Of a stretch of DNA of 64,000 nt, positions 49,410 through 57,795 are shown in pieces. Every line of letters begins with the position of its first letter. Positions within the stretch are counted from its first letter, which is position 1. The stretch comes from Fibrobacter sp. UBA4297 (lineage in GTDB: Bacteria; Fibrobacterota; Fibrobacteria; Fibrobacterales; Fibrobacteraceae): NCBI RefSeq assembly GCF_002394865.1, contig NZ_DGUZ01000010.1, forward strand, positions 68,655 through 132,654, in the 5' to 3' direction. A model generated the notes under the pieces. It was not told the origin of the DNA. It was given only the letters and a program-made list of their open reading frames with translations, and did not search any database. The translations under genes and the position numbers were made by a program.

Positions 49410-51329
49410 TCAAATCGACAGACTCGGGAAGTGTATTTTTGTGCGGAGCCCGGGGTTTGCGTTTTCAAGTTCAATCGTCATGTTGCATAGGGTGCACAAC
49501 TTCTTGACCATCGAAAGCCCGATGCCCGTGCCGCTTGTCTGCCTTGTCATCTCGTTTTCGACTCTGTAGAATTCCTGGAAGACCTTCTTCATTTCGGAGG
49601 GCGGAATGCCCGGACCGTAGTCGCGCACGGCGAGGTACATGTCGGTTCCCTTGATGCGGAGTTCCACGTTAATCATCTTGTAGTCGGCATTCTTGGAGAA
49701 CTTGAGCGAGTTGTCGACGAGGTTCATCAGAATCTGCATGATGGCGTCACGGTCGATCATGAGGCTGATGTTGTCTGCATCCGTGTCCGAAGAAACCGTG
49801 AGTTCGAATCCCTGCTTTTCGACGTTCTTGCTGTAAGTCGAGACGAAGTCGTCGAGGACCTGCTTGGGCTTGTCCATGCGTAGCTGCACGTTCCAGCGGT
49901 TGCCATCGAGCTTCGAAAGGTTCAGCACGTTTTGGATGAGTCTCGAAAGGCGGTCGGCTTCGCTTGCGATTTGTCCATAATACTTCTGCTTCTTTTCTTC
50001 GCTTGCAACCCAGGAATTCTGCAACAGCTCGGCGTACATCTTGATGGCGGTGAGCGGAGTCTTGAGTTCGTGCGTAATGGCTGAGACAAAGTCCTGGCGT
50101 TTCGCGGCAAGCTTCACACGGCTTTGTGTCACATGATAAATCGAGATAAGGCCTATTGCAAGTACCGCAAGCATCAGGAACCCGATGAAGAAAACGAAAT
50201 CTCCGCCGGGGGCGCGTTGCGTGGTGTACATCTTGAATGTGATATCTGAAAGGGGCGCCTGCAACGATTCGGAGAGAAGTTCCGTCGTGATGTTGTTGCG
50301 TTCACCAAAAGCGACAAAGGACTTGTTCTTGTGGAAAAACGCGAGCACGAGCGGGTCTTGCTGATTGCCCTTGGTAACGCCCTTGTATTTTTCGATTTCG
50401 TTTTTTACAAGGTTTGTGAGGTAGGCGCGCGCATCGACGATAAAGCCCTGGATGAACACGTCGTGGCCACGTCTCACCGTGCGGTGGAAAATGATATAGT
50501 TTGAATCGACAATTGCCTGGAAGAAGTCGATTTCGGCTTCCATGGAGTGCGTCGTTTCGGTGTTGATCAGGCGGACCAGAAGACCGGTTGTATCGAGCTT
50601 TGTCGATTCGACTCCGAAGGCGAAGTCACCGGTTTCGGTAATTTGTTCGACACGCGGTCTGTTGGCTTTCTTCTTTTTGCGTGTGCTTGCAATGTCAAGG
50701 TCCTGCTTGTAAATCTGGTCGATGAGCCTGCTGTCGTTTTTGCGCGTAGAGTCTGCGCTTTTCTCGGTGCTGCTTGATGTTGGCGCGTTCGCCGAAGACG
50801 AAATTGCGGAGAATCCGGATGTGTTGAGAATCTGGCCAATCTTATTGCGGATGGCAAGGCGCTTGTCCCTATCGACCATCGGAATCTTTTCGAGGACTCC
50901 ATCTGGGAGGACTGGCGTACTCAAGTTTCCGGCTGGGTCCAGCTGGAAATGCCCGACAAGGCCAACATAGTGGCTTCTCTGCGGAAATTCCGCAAGTTCG
51001 GACATCGTGATTTCTTCACCGCCAAATACCGGGACCGAGCGGATGAATCTGTAGTCGGCGTAAGAGCGCCTGTCTTCAATCGCTAGGTCTGCGGTGATGT
51101 TCTTGTTCAAATTCTGGAGCACAGAGAACGCGTGTTCCTTGTAGCCAAAGAGCGACGACGTTTGCAGCTGTGCGTAAGAATGGCTTAAAAGCAATATTAC
51201 GGGAATCGCAATAACGATAAAAATCGCCACAAAAATGAGACGATCTTTAGAGGCAAGGATAAGGCTCCGAAGAGCCTTGTACTTGCTAGAGAGGTATGTA
51301 GATAGTTTGTTTATACTGATTTCTCGCAT
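49410..51329 (-). CDS. Sensor histidine kinase
   Basis: The 639-aa kinase has membrane segments at about 31-50 and 378-398 enclosing a large periplasmic sensor domain with a low-complexity Ser/Thr/Lys stretch (about 175-230). The HisKA domain carries the phosphorylated His420 in AITHELKTPLTAIK. The HATPase domain has the N box (LMNLVDNSLKF), G1 (VRDYGPGIP) and G2 (TSGTGIGLSMVKKL). No HAMP or PAS domain is evident. It follows the response regulator gene with a 19-bp overlap. The signal is unknown. Confidence 0.93.
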   Translation of the reverse strand: MREISINKLSTYLSSKYKALRSLILASKDRLIFVAIFIVIAIPVILLLSHSYAQLQTSSLFGYKEHAFSVLQNLNKNITADLAIEDRRSYADYRFIRSVPVFGGEEITMSELAEFPQRSHYVGLVGHFQLDPAGNLSTPVLPDGVLEKIPMVDRDKRLAIRNKIGQILNTSGFSAISSSANAPTSSSTEKSADSTRKNDSRLIDQIYKQDLDIASTRKKKKANRPRVEQITETGDFAFGVESTKLDTTGLLVRLINTETTHSMEAEIDFFQAIVDSNYIIFHRTVRRGHDVFIQGFIVDARAYLTNLVKNEIEKYKGVTKGNQQDPLVLAFFHKNKSFVAFGERNNITTELLSESLQAPLSDITFKMYTTQRAPGGDFVFFIGFLMLAVLAIGLISIYHVTQSRVKLAAKRQDFVSAITHELKTPLTAIKMYAELLQNSWVASEEKKQKYYGQIASEADRLSRLIQNVLNLSKLDGNRWNVQLRMDKPKQVLDDFVSTYSKNVEKQGFELTVSSDTDADNISLMIDRDAIMQILMNLVDNSLKFSKNADYKMINVELRIKGTDMYLAVRDYGPGIPPSEMKKVFQEFYRVENEMTRQTSGTGIGLSMVKKLCTLCNMTIELENANPGLRTKIHFPSLSI

Positions 51330-52039
51330 TCTGGAGCCGAGCGCATCTGGTAACCTTCACCGCGGAATGTGACGAGCAGTTTCGGATGAGCCGGATCGTC
51401 TTCAATCTTCTTGCGGAGCTTGGTGATGTGGATATCGACTGTACGCGTATCCACAGATTCTGCATTTTCGTAGCCCCAGACCTTGCGGAGGAGTTCGGAA
51501 CGCGGAATGGCATGGTCGCGATTGTTCCAGAGGTATTCAAGAATTTCGATTTCCTTGCGGGTGAATGCCAGCTCTTCCGTACCGCGCACGCCTGTGTATT
51601 CACGGAAGTTCACGCGGAGGTTGCCGGCAACAAGCTTGCCTTCGTTTTCCATCGTCTGGCGGCTACGGCGGAGCACAGCTTCAATACGTGCAAGGAGCAT
51701 CGGCACGGAGAACGGCTTCGGAATGTAGTCGTCGGCGCCGAACTTGAGACCGTTGATGATATCGTCATCGGAATTCTTTGCAGAAAGGATGATGATCGGG
51801 AGGCTCTTGTCCTTTTCGCGAATCTTGTCGCAAACGGTAAAGCCGTCCATGCCCGGGAGCATGAGGTCCAGCAGTACAAGTCCGTACTGTCCGGAAAGTG
51901 CTTCGGCAAGGCCGCTTTCGCCGTCAACAACGTGTTTGACGCGGTAACCGTTGAGCTCGCAGAGGTCTACGAGGCCTTCGGCAATGGCAATTTCATCTTC
52001 GATGATGAGGATGTTTGTACTGCTTGTATTCTGAGTCAT
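51311..52039 (-). CDS. OmpR/PhoB-family response regulator
   Basis: The 242-aa regulator has a receiver domain with IIEDE (12-16), phospho-acceptor Asp58 in LLDLMLPGMDG and the conserved Lys in ILSAKN, followed by a winged-helix DNA-binding domain with GTEELAFTRKEIEILEYL and SVDTRTVDIHITKLRKKIE. It is the first gene of the two-component operon; its end overlaps the kinase gene by 19 bp. No target site could be assigned. The downstream C-terminal extension (SAPECEKSV) is short. Confidence 0.95.
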   Translation of the reverse strand: MTQNTSSTNILIIEDEIAIAEGLVDLCELNGYRVKHVVDGESGLAEALSGQYGLVLLDLMLPGMDGFTVCDKIREKDKSLPIIILSAKNSDDDIINGLKFGADDYIPKPFSVPMLLARIEAVLRRSRQTMENEGKLVAGNLRVNFREYTGVRGTEELAFTRKEIEILEYLWNNRDHAIPRSELLRKVWGYENAESVDTRTVDIHITKLRKKIEDDPAHPKLLVTFRGEGYQMRSAPECEKSV

Positions 52040-52083
52040 TCTTGGATACCTACTCTCTTCTAACCAACTTTTAATCTACAAAA

Positions 52084-52863
52084 TTAAAGGGCAAAACCGC
52101 CACCGAGTTCAAATGCAAAGTGGCCTGCGTCAATATCGTCATCGTAGTCACCGCCGAGGTAGCACTTGACGTTTGCGTAAGCGGCAATCGGGATAATCGG
52201 GAGCTTGAAGCGGACACCGGCGAGCAAGTGGATGCCGATGCTCTTGGTGAGGCTTTCTTTCTTGGCGTAGTCGACAACCTTGTCGGCAAGTTGCTTTTCG
52301 TCAAACGAGAAGTCCTTGCCATTAGCCTTGGCTTCTTCGTACATGTTGTCGATGATGTTTTCGATAAACGCCTTGTTCAGGACGAACGTGTTCCAGTGCA
52401 TGGTCAGACCGCCACCGACATACGGGCGAATCGGGAAGAGCGGGATGGAAATCGGGTAGGTGACGGAGATGTCTGCGTTCATCCCGACGTATTTCGGAGT
52501 TGCCTTGGCAAACGGAGTACCGCCAAGTTCAATTTCCAAAGGATGCTTTACCGGTTCACCTTCGTCATAGGTCCAGAGGGCTGCGTTATAGGAAGCAAAC
52601 TGGATGTTGAAGGAAGCCTCGATGTCCACGAACGGGAGAAGATCGAGCCATGCCTTAAAGCCGAAACCCTGGATGTAGGAGAAATTGCCGTGGCTAAAGC
52701 CAAGCTTGCCTTCCAAGTTCACGTTTTCAGTCTTGATGTCTGCGCGGTCTGCAGCCTTGAGCTTGGTACCAACGCTCGGGGTGTAGTGGGCGCCGAAACC
52801 TGCAATAGCAAAAGACTGGGTGGCAAGCAGTGCTGCCGCTGCAAAGATGAGTTTAAAATTCAT
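52084..52863 (-). CDS. Probable outer-membrane beta-barrel protein
   Basis: The 259-aa protein has a signal peptide (MNFKLIFAAAALLATQSFAIA) and alternating amphipathic strands, with AGVRFKLPIIPIAAYANVKC and a terminal FAFELGGGFAL ending in an aromatic/hydrophobic strand typical of barrels. Residues about 150-190 form a helical insert. The gene sits upstream of the two-component genes on the same strand, 44 bp from the response regulator, so co-regulation is possible. Family not recognised. Confidence 0.65.
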   Translation of the reverse strand: MNFKLIFAAAALLATQSFAIAGFGAHYTPSVGTKLKAADRADIKTENVNLEGKLGFSHGNFSYIQGFGFKAWLDLLPFVDIEASFNIQFASYNAALWTYDEGEPVKHPLEIELGGTPFAKATPKYVGMNADISVTYPISIPLFPIRPYVGGGLTMHWNTFVLNKAFIENIIDNMYEEAKANGKDFSFDEKQLADKVVDYAKKESLTKSIGIHLLAGVRFKLPIIPIAAYANVKCYLGGDYDDDIDAGHFAFELGGGFAL

Positions 52864-52967
52864 TGTTTTATGCTCCTAGGAATGTTTTCCATGAAACTAA
52901 ATAATTATTTAGCAAAGTGGAGTTTACATTTTAGAAAATAGTGCTTTTTCGCTCATTTATGCTCAGG

Positions 52968-54365
52968 CTATTTGACTGCTGGCACGAATACAAACTTCTT
53001 TTCGCCTTTTTTTACGGTCACGTTGTCGAATTTGAAGATGTTGACCGTGCCTCCCATCTCATTTTCAGCAGCGATAGATACTTCGTGCGAACCCGGCTCG
53101 ACGGGGATTCTTGTCATCTGGATGGAGTTCGGCAAGAAAAGCGCTATGCGGAGGTCCGCCTTTTCCATCTGGTCCTGTGCAATGTCCGTGCCGATGCTTG
53201 TGAAGAGGTTTACCCAGGCGTTGTCCGTCTTCATGGCCTTTTTCGCGGCCTGGGCTGCAATCGTGCGGAGCACGACGCGGATGGCGGTGCGGGTCATGGT
53301 GTTTGCAAAGTCGTCCTTGAGGTTCATTTCAAGTTCCTTGTCGAGAGCCATCACCTTTTCGGGGCGGACTCCGGACTGGTTATCCACGGTAACGTTGAAT
53401 CGCTGGACGAGGCTTCTGAACGAGTGTGCTTCGGGGAGTGCAAAACTGATGTGGAATGTTTCGCCATTGCTTGCGCCTGCGACTGGCGGGGCGCCGATGT
53501 TGGAGCTTGTAATTTTTCCGGTCTTGCTGTCTTTGTAGGTGAGGTTCAGCATGCCACCGTTCACGTAAGTACCCGACATCTTGAGTTCGGTGAGGATGGG
53601 GGCGTGGCCTGCGTAAGCGACGATGATGATTTCCTGTCCGAGATCGTAAGCTTTTTGAGCTTTGGGTGTTTCTGTATTTGCAAGTCCGAGAATTCTGATG
53701 TCGTCTTCGCGGTCGGTGCGCTTTAGGCTTTCGATGATAAATTCACGGGCTTCTTTCGGAAGATTCAAAATGTTTTCGCTGTATGCCTTGACTGTCTTGT
53801 AGTAGGCGATGGCCGCTTCATCCGGTTCTCCCGCCATTTCGTAGACGATTGCCGTGAGGTAGCGCAAAAAGCCGTTGTCGTTTGTCTTATCGTTATCTTT
53901 CTGATAGAGTCCCGTCATTGCCTTTTGTGCGCGGCTAACCTCGACCATGGCTCCGTCGATGTCCTTTTGTGCGAGGTAGTTCATGATCTGCATTTCGTGG
54001 AGCACTAGCACTTCGAAAGGCCTTGCCCTGTACGGGCGGACGTTGTCGTTTGTTACAATGGCGGCTGCTTCGTTTGTTATGGAACGTGTATAGAGGTCGT
54101 CGTAAATCTTTTCGGCCTTGTCAAAGTTTATGGCACTTTCCTTGTAATTTCCGTTGTAGTGGTAGAGCACGCCCAGGTCGTAGTAGTAAAGGAATTCGCT
54201 GTTGTCGCCATAAAGGTCTTCTTGCTGTTTCTTGACCTCGGCAATAGCGGCTTCGTAGCCACTGTGCTCGAATACAGGGGCTAGAGCCTCGTAGCGGGTC
54301 ATGGACTTGTTTGCACAAGCTGAGAAAAGAAGCGATGACGCAAGAATTAGGATAAAACGTTTCAT
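52968..54365 (-). CDS. COG3014-like lipoprotein
   Basis: The 465-aa protein has a lipobox (LLFSAC, Cys17), TPR-like helices in the first half (NSEFLYYYDLGVLYHYNGNY) and a beta-rich second half with NSIQMTRIPVEPGSH near the end. This combination matches the COG3014 family, often found in Gram-negatives next to lpoB and a small lipoprotein. Its function is unknown; the neighbours suggest involvement with peptidoglycan synthesis. lpoB is the next gene upstream. No terminator is evident in the 104 bp after its stop. Confidence 0.75.
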   Translation of the reverse strand: MKRFILILASSLLFSACANKSMTRYEALAPVFEHSGYEAAIAEVKKQQEDLYGDNSEFLYYYDLGVLYHYNGNYKESAINFDKAEKIYDDLYTRSITNEAAAIVTNDNVRPYRARPFEVLVLHEMQIMNYLAQKDIDGAMVEVSRAQKAMTGLYQKDNDKTNDNGFLRYLTAIVYEMAGEPDEAAIAYYKTVKAYSENILNLPKEAREFIIESLKRTDREDDIRILGLANTETPKAQKAYDLGQEIIIVAYAGHAPILTELKMSGTYVNGGMLNLTYKDSKTGKITSSNIGAPPVAGASNGETFHISFALPEAHSFRSLVQRFNVTVDNQSGVRPEKVMALDKELEMNLKDDFANTMTRTAIRVVLRTIAAQAAKKAMKTDNAWVNLFTSIGTDIAQDQMEKADLRIALFLPNSIQMTRIPVEPGSHEVSIAAENEMGGTVNIFKFDNVTVKKGEKKFVFVPAVK

Positions 54366-54381
54366 AGAAGTAAATTTATAT

Positions 54382-54404
54382 AAAAAGTGCTCGCAGAAGC
54401 GAGC
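54382..54404 (-). terminator. Terminator after lpoB
   Basis: GCTCGC-AGAA-GCGAGC has AAAAAGT on the left, so it ends minus-strand transcription with a T-run, about 125 bp past the lpoB stop and just before the COG3014-like ATG. Confidence 0.75.
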
Positions 54405-54414
54405 CTTTTAAGTT

Positions 54415-54525
54415 ATTAGAACTTAGAGCTTTGATCTTAGACGTTTATGCTTAGAATACTACTTTTCGGTAAGCTTTCTCAACAAAGTTCTAAGAGCGTA
54501 GCGGTCTAAGTTCTACCAACTATTC
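54415..54525. repeat. CTAAG repeat with a 29-bp GCGTAGCG element
   Basis: TTAGAACTTAG and CTTAGAATAC units precede a 29-bp block (54487-54515) that matches 17326-17354 at 28 of 29 bases. Confidence 0.75.
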
Positions 54526-54528
54526 AGA

Positions 54529-55137
54529 CTAGAACTTCACGCTGCTTTTTGCGACGTACTTCTTAATCTTCTTGTCGCCAAGCCAAACTTTGCGGTGGCT
54601 CTGGATGTCGGTAAGTTCCATGTCGATCTGGTAGTAAACCACCTGTTCGCCGCCCTCCTGGTCGATGATGGAGTTGATGGTGCCGGTGAGCATGAGGTCA
54701 GCACCGATTTCCATGCCGGCGTCCTTCTGGGTTTCTTCGGTCACGTTGCCCTGCTGGTCGGCAAGTTCGTCGCGGAGGTCGCCGCGTTCGTTGGAGTTTG
54801 CCACAAATTCGGCCTTGCCGGAATTGATGAGGGCGCGTTCGATATCCTTGATGAACGTTTCGACGCGGATGTGCTCATGGCTCTTGTTGCGGACCTTGCC
54901 AATCACGATTGTCGGCACGGAACCTTTCTGTGCGGAGAACTGACTGTACCACGGACGGCCAAGGCAGTCGTTGATCATTTCTTCGGCGACGAGTCGGGAA
55001 TCTGTGTCGTTCCAGCTGCCGGAAAGGTCTGTAACGGAATTTGCGTCGAGACGGGTGACTTTTTTGCCGCCATCGCTTGCGCAGCCGGTAAAGAGAGCAA
55101 AGCCTACGCAAAGGGCGAAAATCCAAAGTTTTGACAT
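54529..55137 (-). CDS. lpoB: Penicillin-binding protein activator LpoB-like lipoprotein
   Basis: The 202-aa protein has a signal sequence with lipobox (FTGC, Cys19) and the LpoB pattern: RLVAEEMINDCLGRPW, TIVIGKVRNKSHEHI, ETFIKDIERALINSG, and GADLMLTGTINSI with KVWLGDKKIKK at the end. In enterobacteria LpoB reaches from the outer membrane to switch on PBP1B. Related proteins outside that group lie with COG3014 genes, as here. The partner synthase is not in the window. Confidence 0.85.
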   Translation of the reverse strand: MSKLWIFALCVGFALFTGCASDGGKKVTRLDANSVTDLSGSWNDTDSRLVAEEMINDCLGRPWYSQFSAQKGSVPTIVIGKVRNKSHEHIRVETFIKDIERALINSGKAEFVANSNERGDLRDELADQQGNVTEETQKDAGMEIGADLMLTGTINSIIDQEGGEQVVYYQIDMELTDIQSHRKVWLGDKKIKKYVAKSSVKF

Positions 55138-55188
55138 TTTTTTCTCCTAGATAAGAAACATTATGTTATAAACATACAAAAAAACATT

Positions 55189-55214
55189 AAAAAAAACTCC
55201 CACAAAGGGGAGTT
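55189..55214 (-). terminator. Terminator of the PEGA-domain gene
   Basis: AACTCCC (55195-55201) pairs with GGGAGTT (55208-55214) around ACAAAG, with a run of As on its left. It separates the PEGA gene from lpoB transcriptionally. Confidence 0.85.
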
Positions 55215-55245
55215 CTTTGAAAAAAGTTGCTGAATTGCTTAAGGA

Positions 55246-55788
55246 TTAGCGTTTTTTCCTCTTGCTTGCGGTTGCATCGAGATGCACTTCAGCCGTTTCT
55301 TCGCCAACAACCTTCACGAGGGCTTCGGCGCTCTTGCGGTTGCTGCACTGGGCGCGCACAACGTGGTCACCGGCATCGAGGTTGTGGACAACGAGTTCTG
55401 CACCATCGGTCTTGTCAGCCTGTTCGCCATCGACGAAGATGAGGCAGCGCGGCGGATTCGTCGTAACCTTGATGTGGCCCTTCGGAATCTTGGTGCTGAA
55501 GTCGAAATTGTTACGGCTGTCCTTGCCCGGCCAGATGTTCACGCGCTTGTTCACGAGTTCAAAGCCCTGGTCGATGACAACGAGCGTCTGGCGGCCAGAC
55601 TTGACCTGTGCATCCTTGATCGGGCTCTTGCCGAGAGGTTCACCGCCGAGGAACACGTCGCTGTTAGGCGGTTCAGTGATGATGTTGATGGTTGCGGCCT
55701 TGCCGCGCGGAGGTGGATCTTCTTCGTCAGCGACTGCGGTCGTGAAGAGGAATGCCATCATCAAGGCAAAAAAGAAAAGCTTTTTCAT
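55246..55788 (-). CDS. PEGA-domain secreted protein
   Basis: The 180-aa protein has a signal peptide (MKKLFFFALMMAFLFTTAVA) and two PEGA-type beta-sandwich repeats. The first has INIITEPPNSDVFLGGEPLG, the second IKVTTNPPRCLIFVDGEQAD; each has the P..v.vdG..lG turn. A basic tail ends SKRKKR. PEGA domains are found in surface proteins and are thought to bind or anchor at the envelope. It is upstream of lpoB on the same strand, but a terminator lies between them. Confidence 0.85.
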   Translation of the reverse strand: MKKLFFFALMMAFLFTTAVADEEDPPPRGKAATINIITEPPNSDVFLGGEPLGKSPIKDAQVKSGRQTLVVIDQGFELVNKRVNIWPGKDSRNNFDFSTKIPKGHIKVTTNPPRCLIFVDGEQADKTDGAELVVHNLDAGDHVVRAQCSNRKSAEALVKVVGEETAEVHLDATASKRKKR

Positions 55789-55925
55789 GGGTTGTACTCC
55801 TGATTAGCATGTAAAAAAGTTAGTTCACTCCTAGAATTTAATTCTTTTTTTACAGGACAAATGTTAAAGTGCCGTAAAATGTGCGTAAATAATAGGTGTA
55901 AAAATGGTCTAGTTTAACTACTTTT

Positions 55926-57689
55926 ATGTATATGAAAGCTCTTTACCAGAAAATTCGCAGTTTACAAGGGAAAAATTACGGCCTTTACAAGTCCCTGGCG
56001 GACCGCTCGTGGGATTTTGGAGACTTTGTGCTGGAATTCCTGCATGTGCAGGGAGACCCGTACGCACCGGCATCTCGCGTGATGATTAAAGCGAGTTTGT
56101 TAATGCTTGGGTTCCCGAGCGAATGGGGTGGCACGTTTGAACGCCGCTTGGCATTGAGCGATTACCTTTACCGCAGGCTTTCAGCACTTGTGCGTGAAAA
56201 GTACCCGGATAGGGATGCGGCGGTCGTCTTTGACACTGCTGGACCTGAAATGCTAGTGCGAAACGCGCTCTGGGTTGACAATGGCGAGCTACGCGCTTGC
56301 TTGCAGGTGCGCTTGCCGGGCGACGGCCGCAAGATTCAGGCGGAAGATGCTGCCGAGATTTTGACGATGGTCTTGCCGGACCTGGTTTCGGCGGCACTTT
56401 ATAATTCGGGAGAATCGAAGAAGGATGGCGTAGAGCCGGAACTTGTCGAACATTACCGCGTGCTTGCCGAGCGCAAGGAAATTTTGTCGCAGCTCGAAGA
56501 ACGTGGGCTTTGTGCGTTTGTGCCGGATGGCGCCGTGCTCCCGCGTGCATCTGGACTCAGTGAACTCCTGATGGAAGGGGCTGTCCCGTTTGTATCGCCC
56601 GAAGAAATGGCGGTGACGCTTGTTGCTAATGGCCGCGAAATCCGCGGTATGGGAATCCCGAAGGGAATCACCGTGATTTCGGGCGGGGCGTTCCACGGAA
56701 AATCGACGCTTTTGCAGGCCTTGACGAAATCGGTTTACCCGCATATTCCGGGAGATGGCCGCGAAGGCATTGTCGTGAGCGAATCGGCGGTGCGCGTGGG
56801 CGTCGAAGACGGCCGCAGCGTGCGTGGCACGGACCTTTCGCAGTTTGTGCGTGACCTGCCGGGCGGAATCTCGACAAAGAACTTTACGACTGCCTGTGCG
56901 TCGGGCTCGACGAGCGAGGCTGCGAACTTGATGGAAGCAATGGAAGCGGGGAGCGATGTCTTCTTGATTGACGAAGACTCTTCTGCTGTGAACTTCCTCA
57001 TTCGCGATGTGCGTGTGCGTAAGCTCTTGGGCGATGACCGCGAACCGCTTATCCCTTTGACGGACCGCATTCGTGAAATCAAGGGACGTAGTTTTATTCT
57101 GGTGGCGGGCGCTTGCGGAGACTTTTTGGACTTGGCGGATAACATCATCGTGATGGCATCGTATAAGGCGGAATGTGCAAGAATCAATGGAAAGAATGTG
57201 GCGGCTGGACTCGGTGATAGTGCTGTTGGCTCGGCTGCCGGTGATGGTGCAAAAGTTGTGCCGGGGTTGCCCGCATTTGTGGAACCTGAGTGCCGTGACT
57301 TTGCGGAATACGTGAAGCCATTGCTCCCGTCACTTCGCCCTGCGTCTGCTGTGGAGCGCCAGGTGAAAGTGAAAATCTCGGGCGATACATTGCTGCAAAT
57401 AGGTTTCCTCGTCTCGGATACGTCTAAGGCGGGTGCGCTTGTGGATAAGCAACAGAGATTCGGTGCAGGCTTTATGCTATTGAACCTCTGCCAGAATGCC
57501 GCAAGCAACAACGATGCTGATGGCGAATCGGCGAAGGCGACAATCATGGAACGCATCAATGCGCTCTGCGAAAAAATCAAGAACGTCGGGTTCCGCAACT
57601 TGCCGCAAGGACTCAGCCGTGAAATGAGCCTACCGCGTCCGATTGATATCGCGTGCGTGCTCTATCGCCTGCGCGACAACGGAAGATAA
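55926..57689 (+). CDS. Predicted ATPase of the ABC class (COG3044-like)
   Basis: The 587-aa protein is a large soluble P-loop ATPase. ISGGAFHGKSTLLQAL at about 256-271 is a Walker A with unusual HGKST, and FLIDEDSSAVNFLIRD near 345-360 is Walker B with the following acidic residue. ACASGSTSEAANLMEA supplies an ABC-like signature helix. This design is known as the ABC-class ATPase family, whose function is unknown. It is transcribed divergently from the PEGA gene. There is no Shine-Dalgarno sequence; MKALYQKIR from the ATG at 55932 is an alternative start. Confidence 0.85.
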   Translation: MYMKALYQKIRSLQGKNYGLYKSLADRSWDFGDFVLEFLHVQGDPYAPASRVMIKASLLMLGFPSEWGGTFERRLALSDYLYRRLSALVREKYPDRDAAVVFDTAGPEMLVRNALWVDNGELRACLQVRLPGDGRKIQAEDAAEILTMVLPDLVSAALYNSGESKKDGVEPELVEHYRVLAERKEILSQLEERGLCAFVPDGAVLPRASGLSELLMEGAVPFVSPEEMAVTLVANGREIRGMGIPKGITVISGGAFHGKSTLLQALTKSVYPHIPGDGREGIVVSESAVRVGVEDGRSVRGTDLSQFVRDLPGGISTKNFTTACASGSTSEAANLMEAMEAGSDVFLIDEDSSAVNFLIRDVRVRKLLGDDREPLIPLTDRIREIKGRSFILVAGACGDFLDLADNIIVMASYKAECARINGKNVAAGLGDSAVGSAAGDGAKVVPGLPAFVEPECRDFAEYVKPLLPSLRPASAVERQVKVKISGDTLLQIGFLVSDTSKAGALVDKQQRFGAGFMLLNLCQNAASNNDADGESAKATIMERINALCEKIKNVGFRNLPQGLSREMSLPRPIDIACVLYRLRDNGR

Positions 57690-57741
57690 GGAATACCTCT
57701 CGACAAAAATGTCCACACCTGAATCATTTTTTTGAGATATT

Positions 57742-57790
57742 TGCCCCATAATAATTTATTTTCCGAAAAGGTATTTAAGTTTTTGGGGTG
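57742..57790 (+). promoter_or_regulatory. RBS-pairing hairpin upstream of esterase gene 1
   Basis: CCCCA (57744-57748) can pair with TGGGG (57784-57788), extended by two G-U pairs, over a 35-nt AT-rich loop. The GGGG run is the ribosome-binding site for the ATG at 57796, so the stem would block initiation. Confidence 0.45.
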
Positions 57791-57795
57791 AAAAT

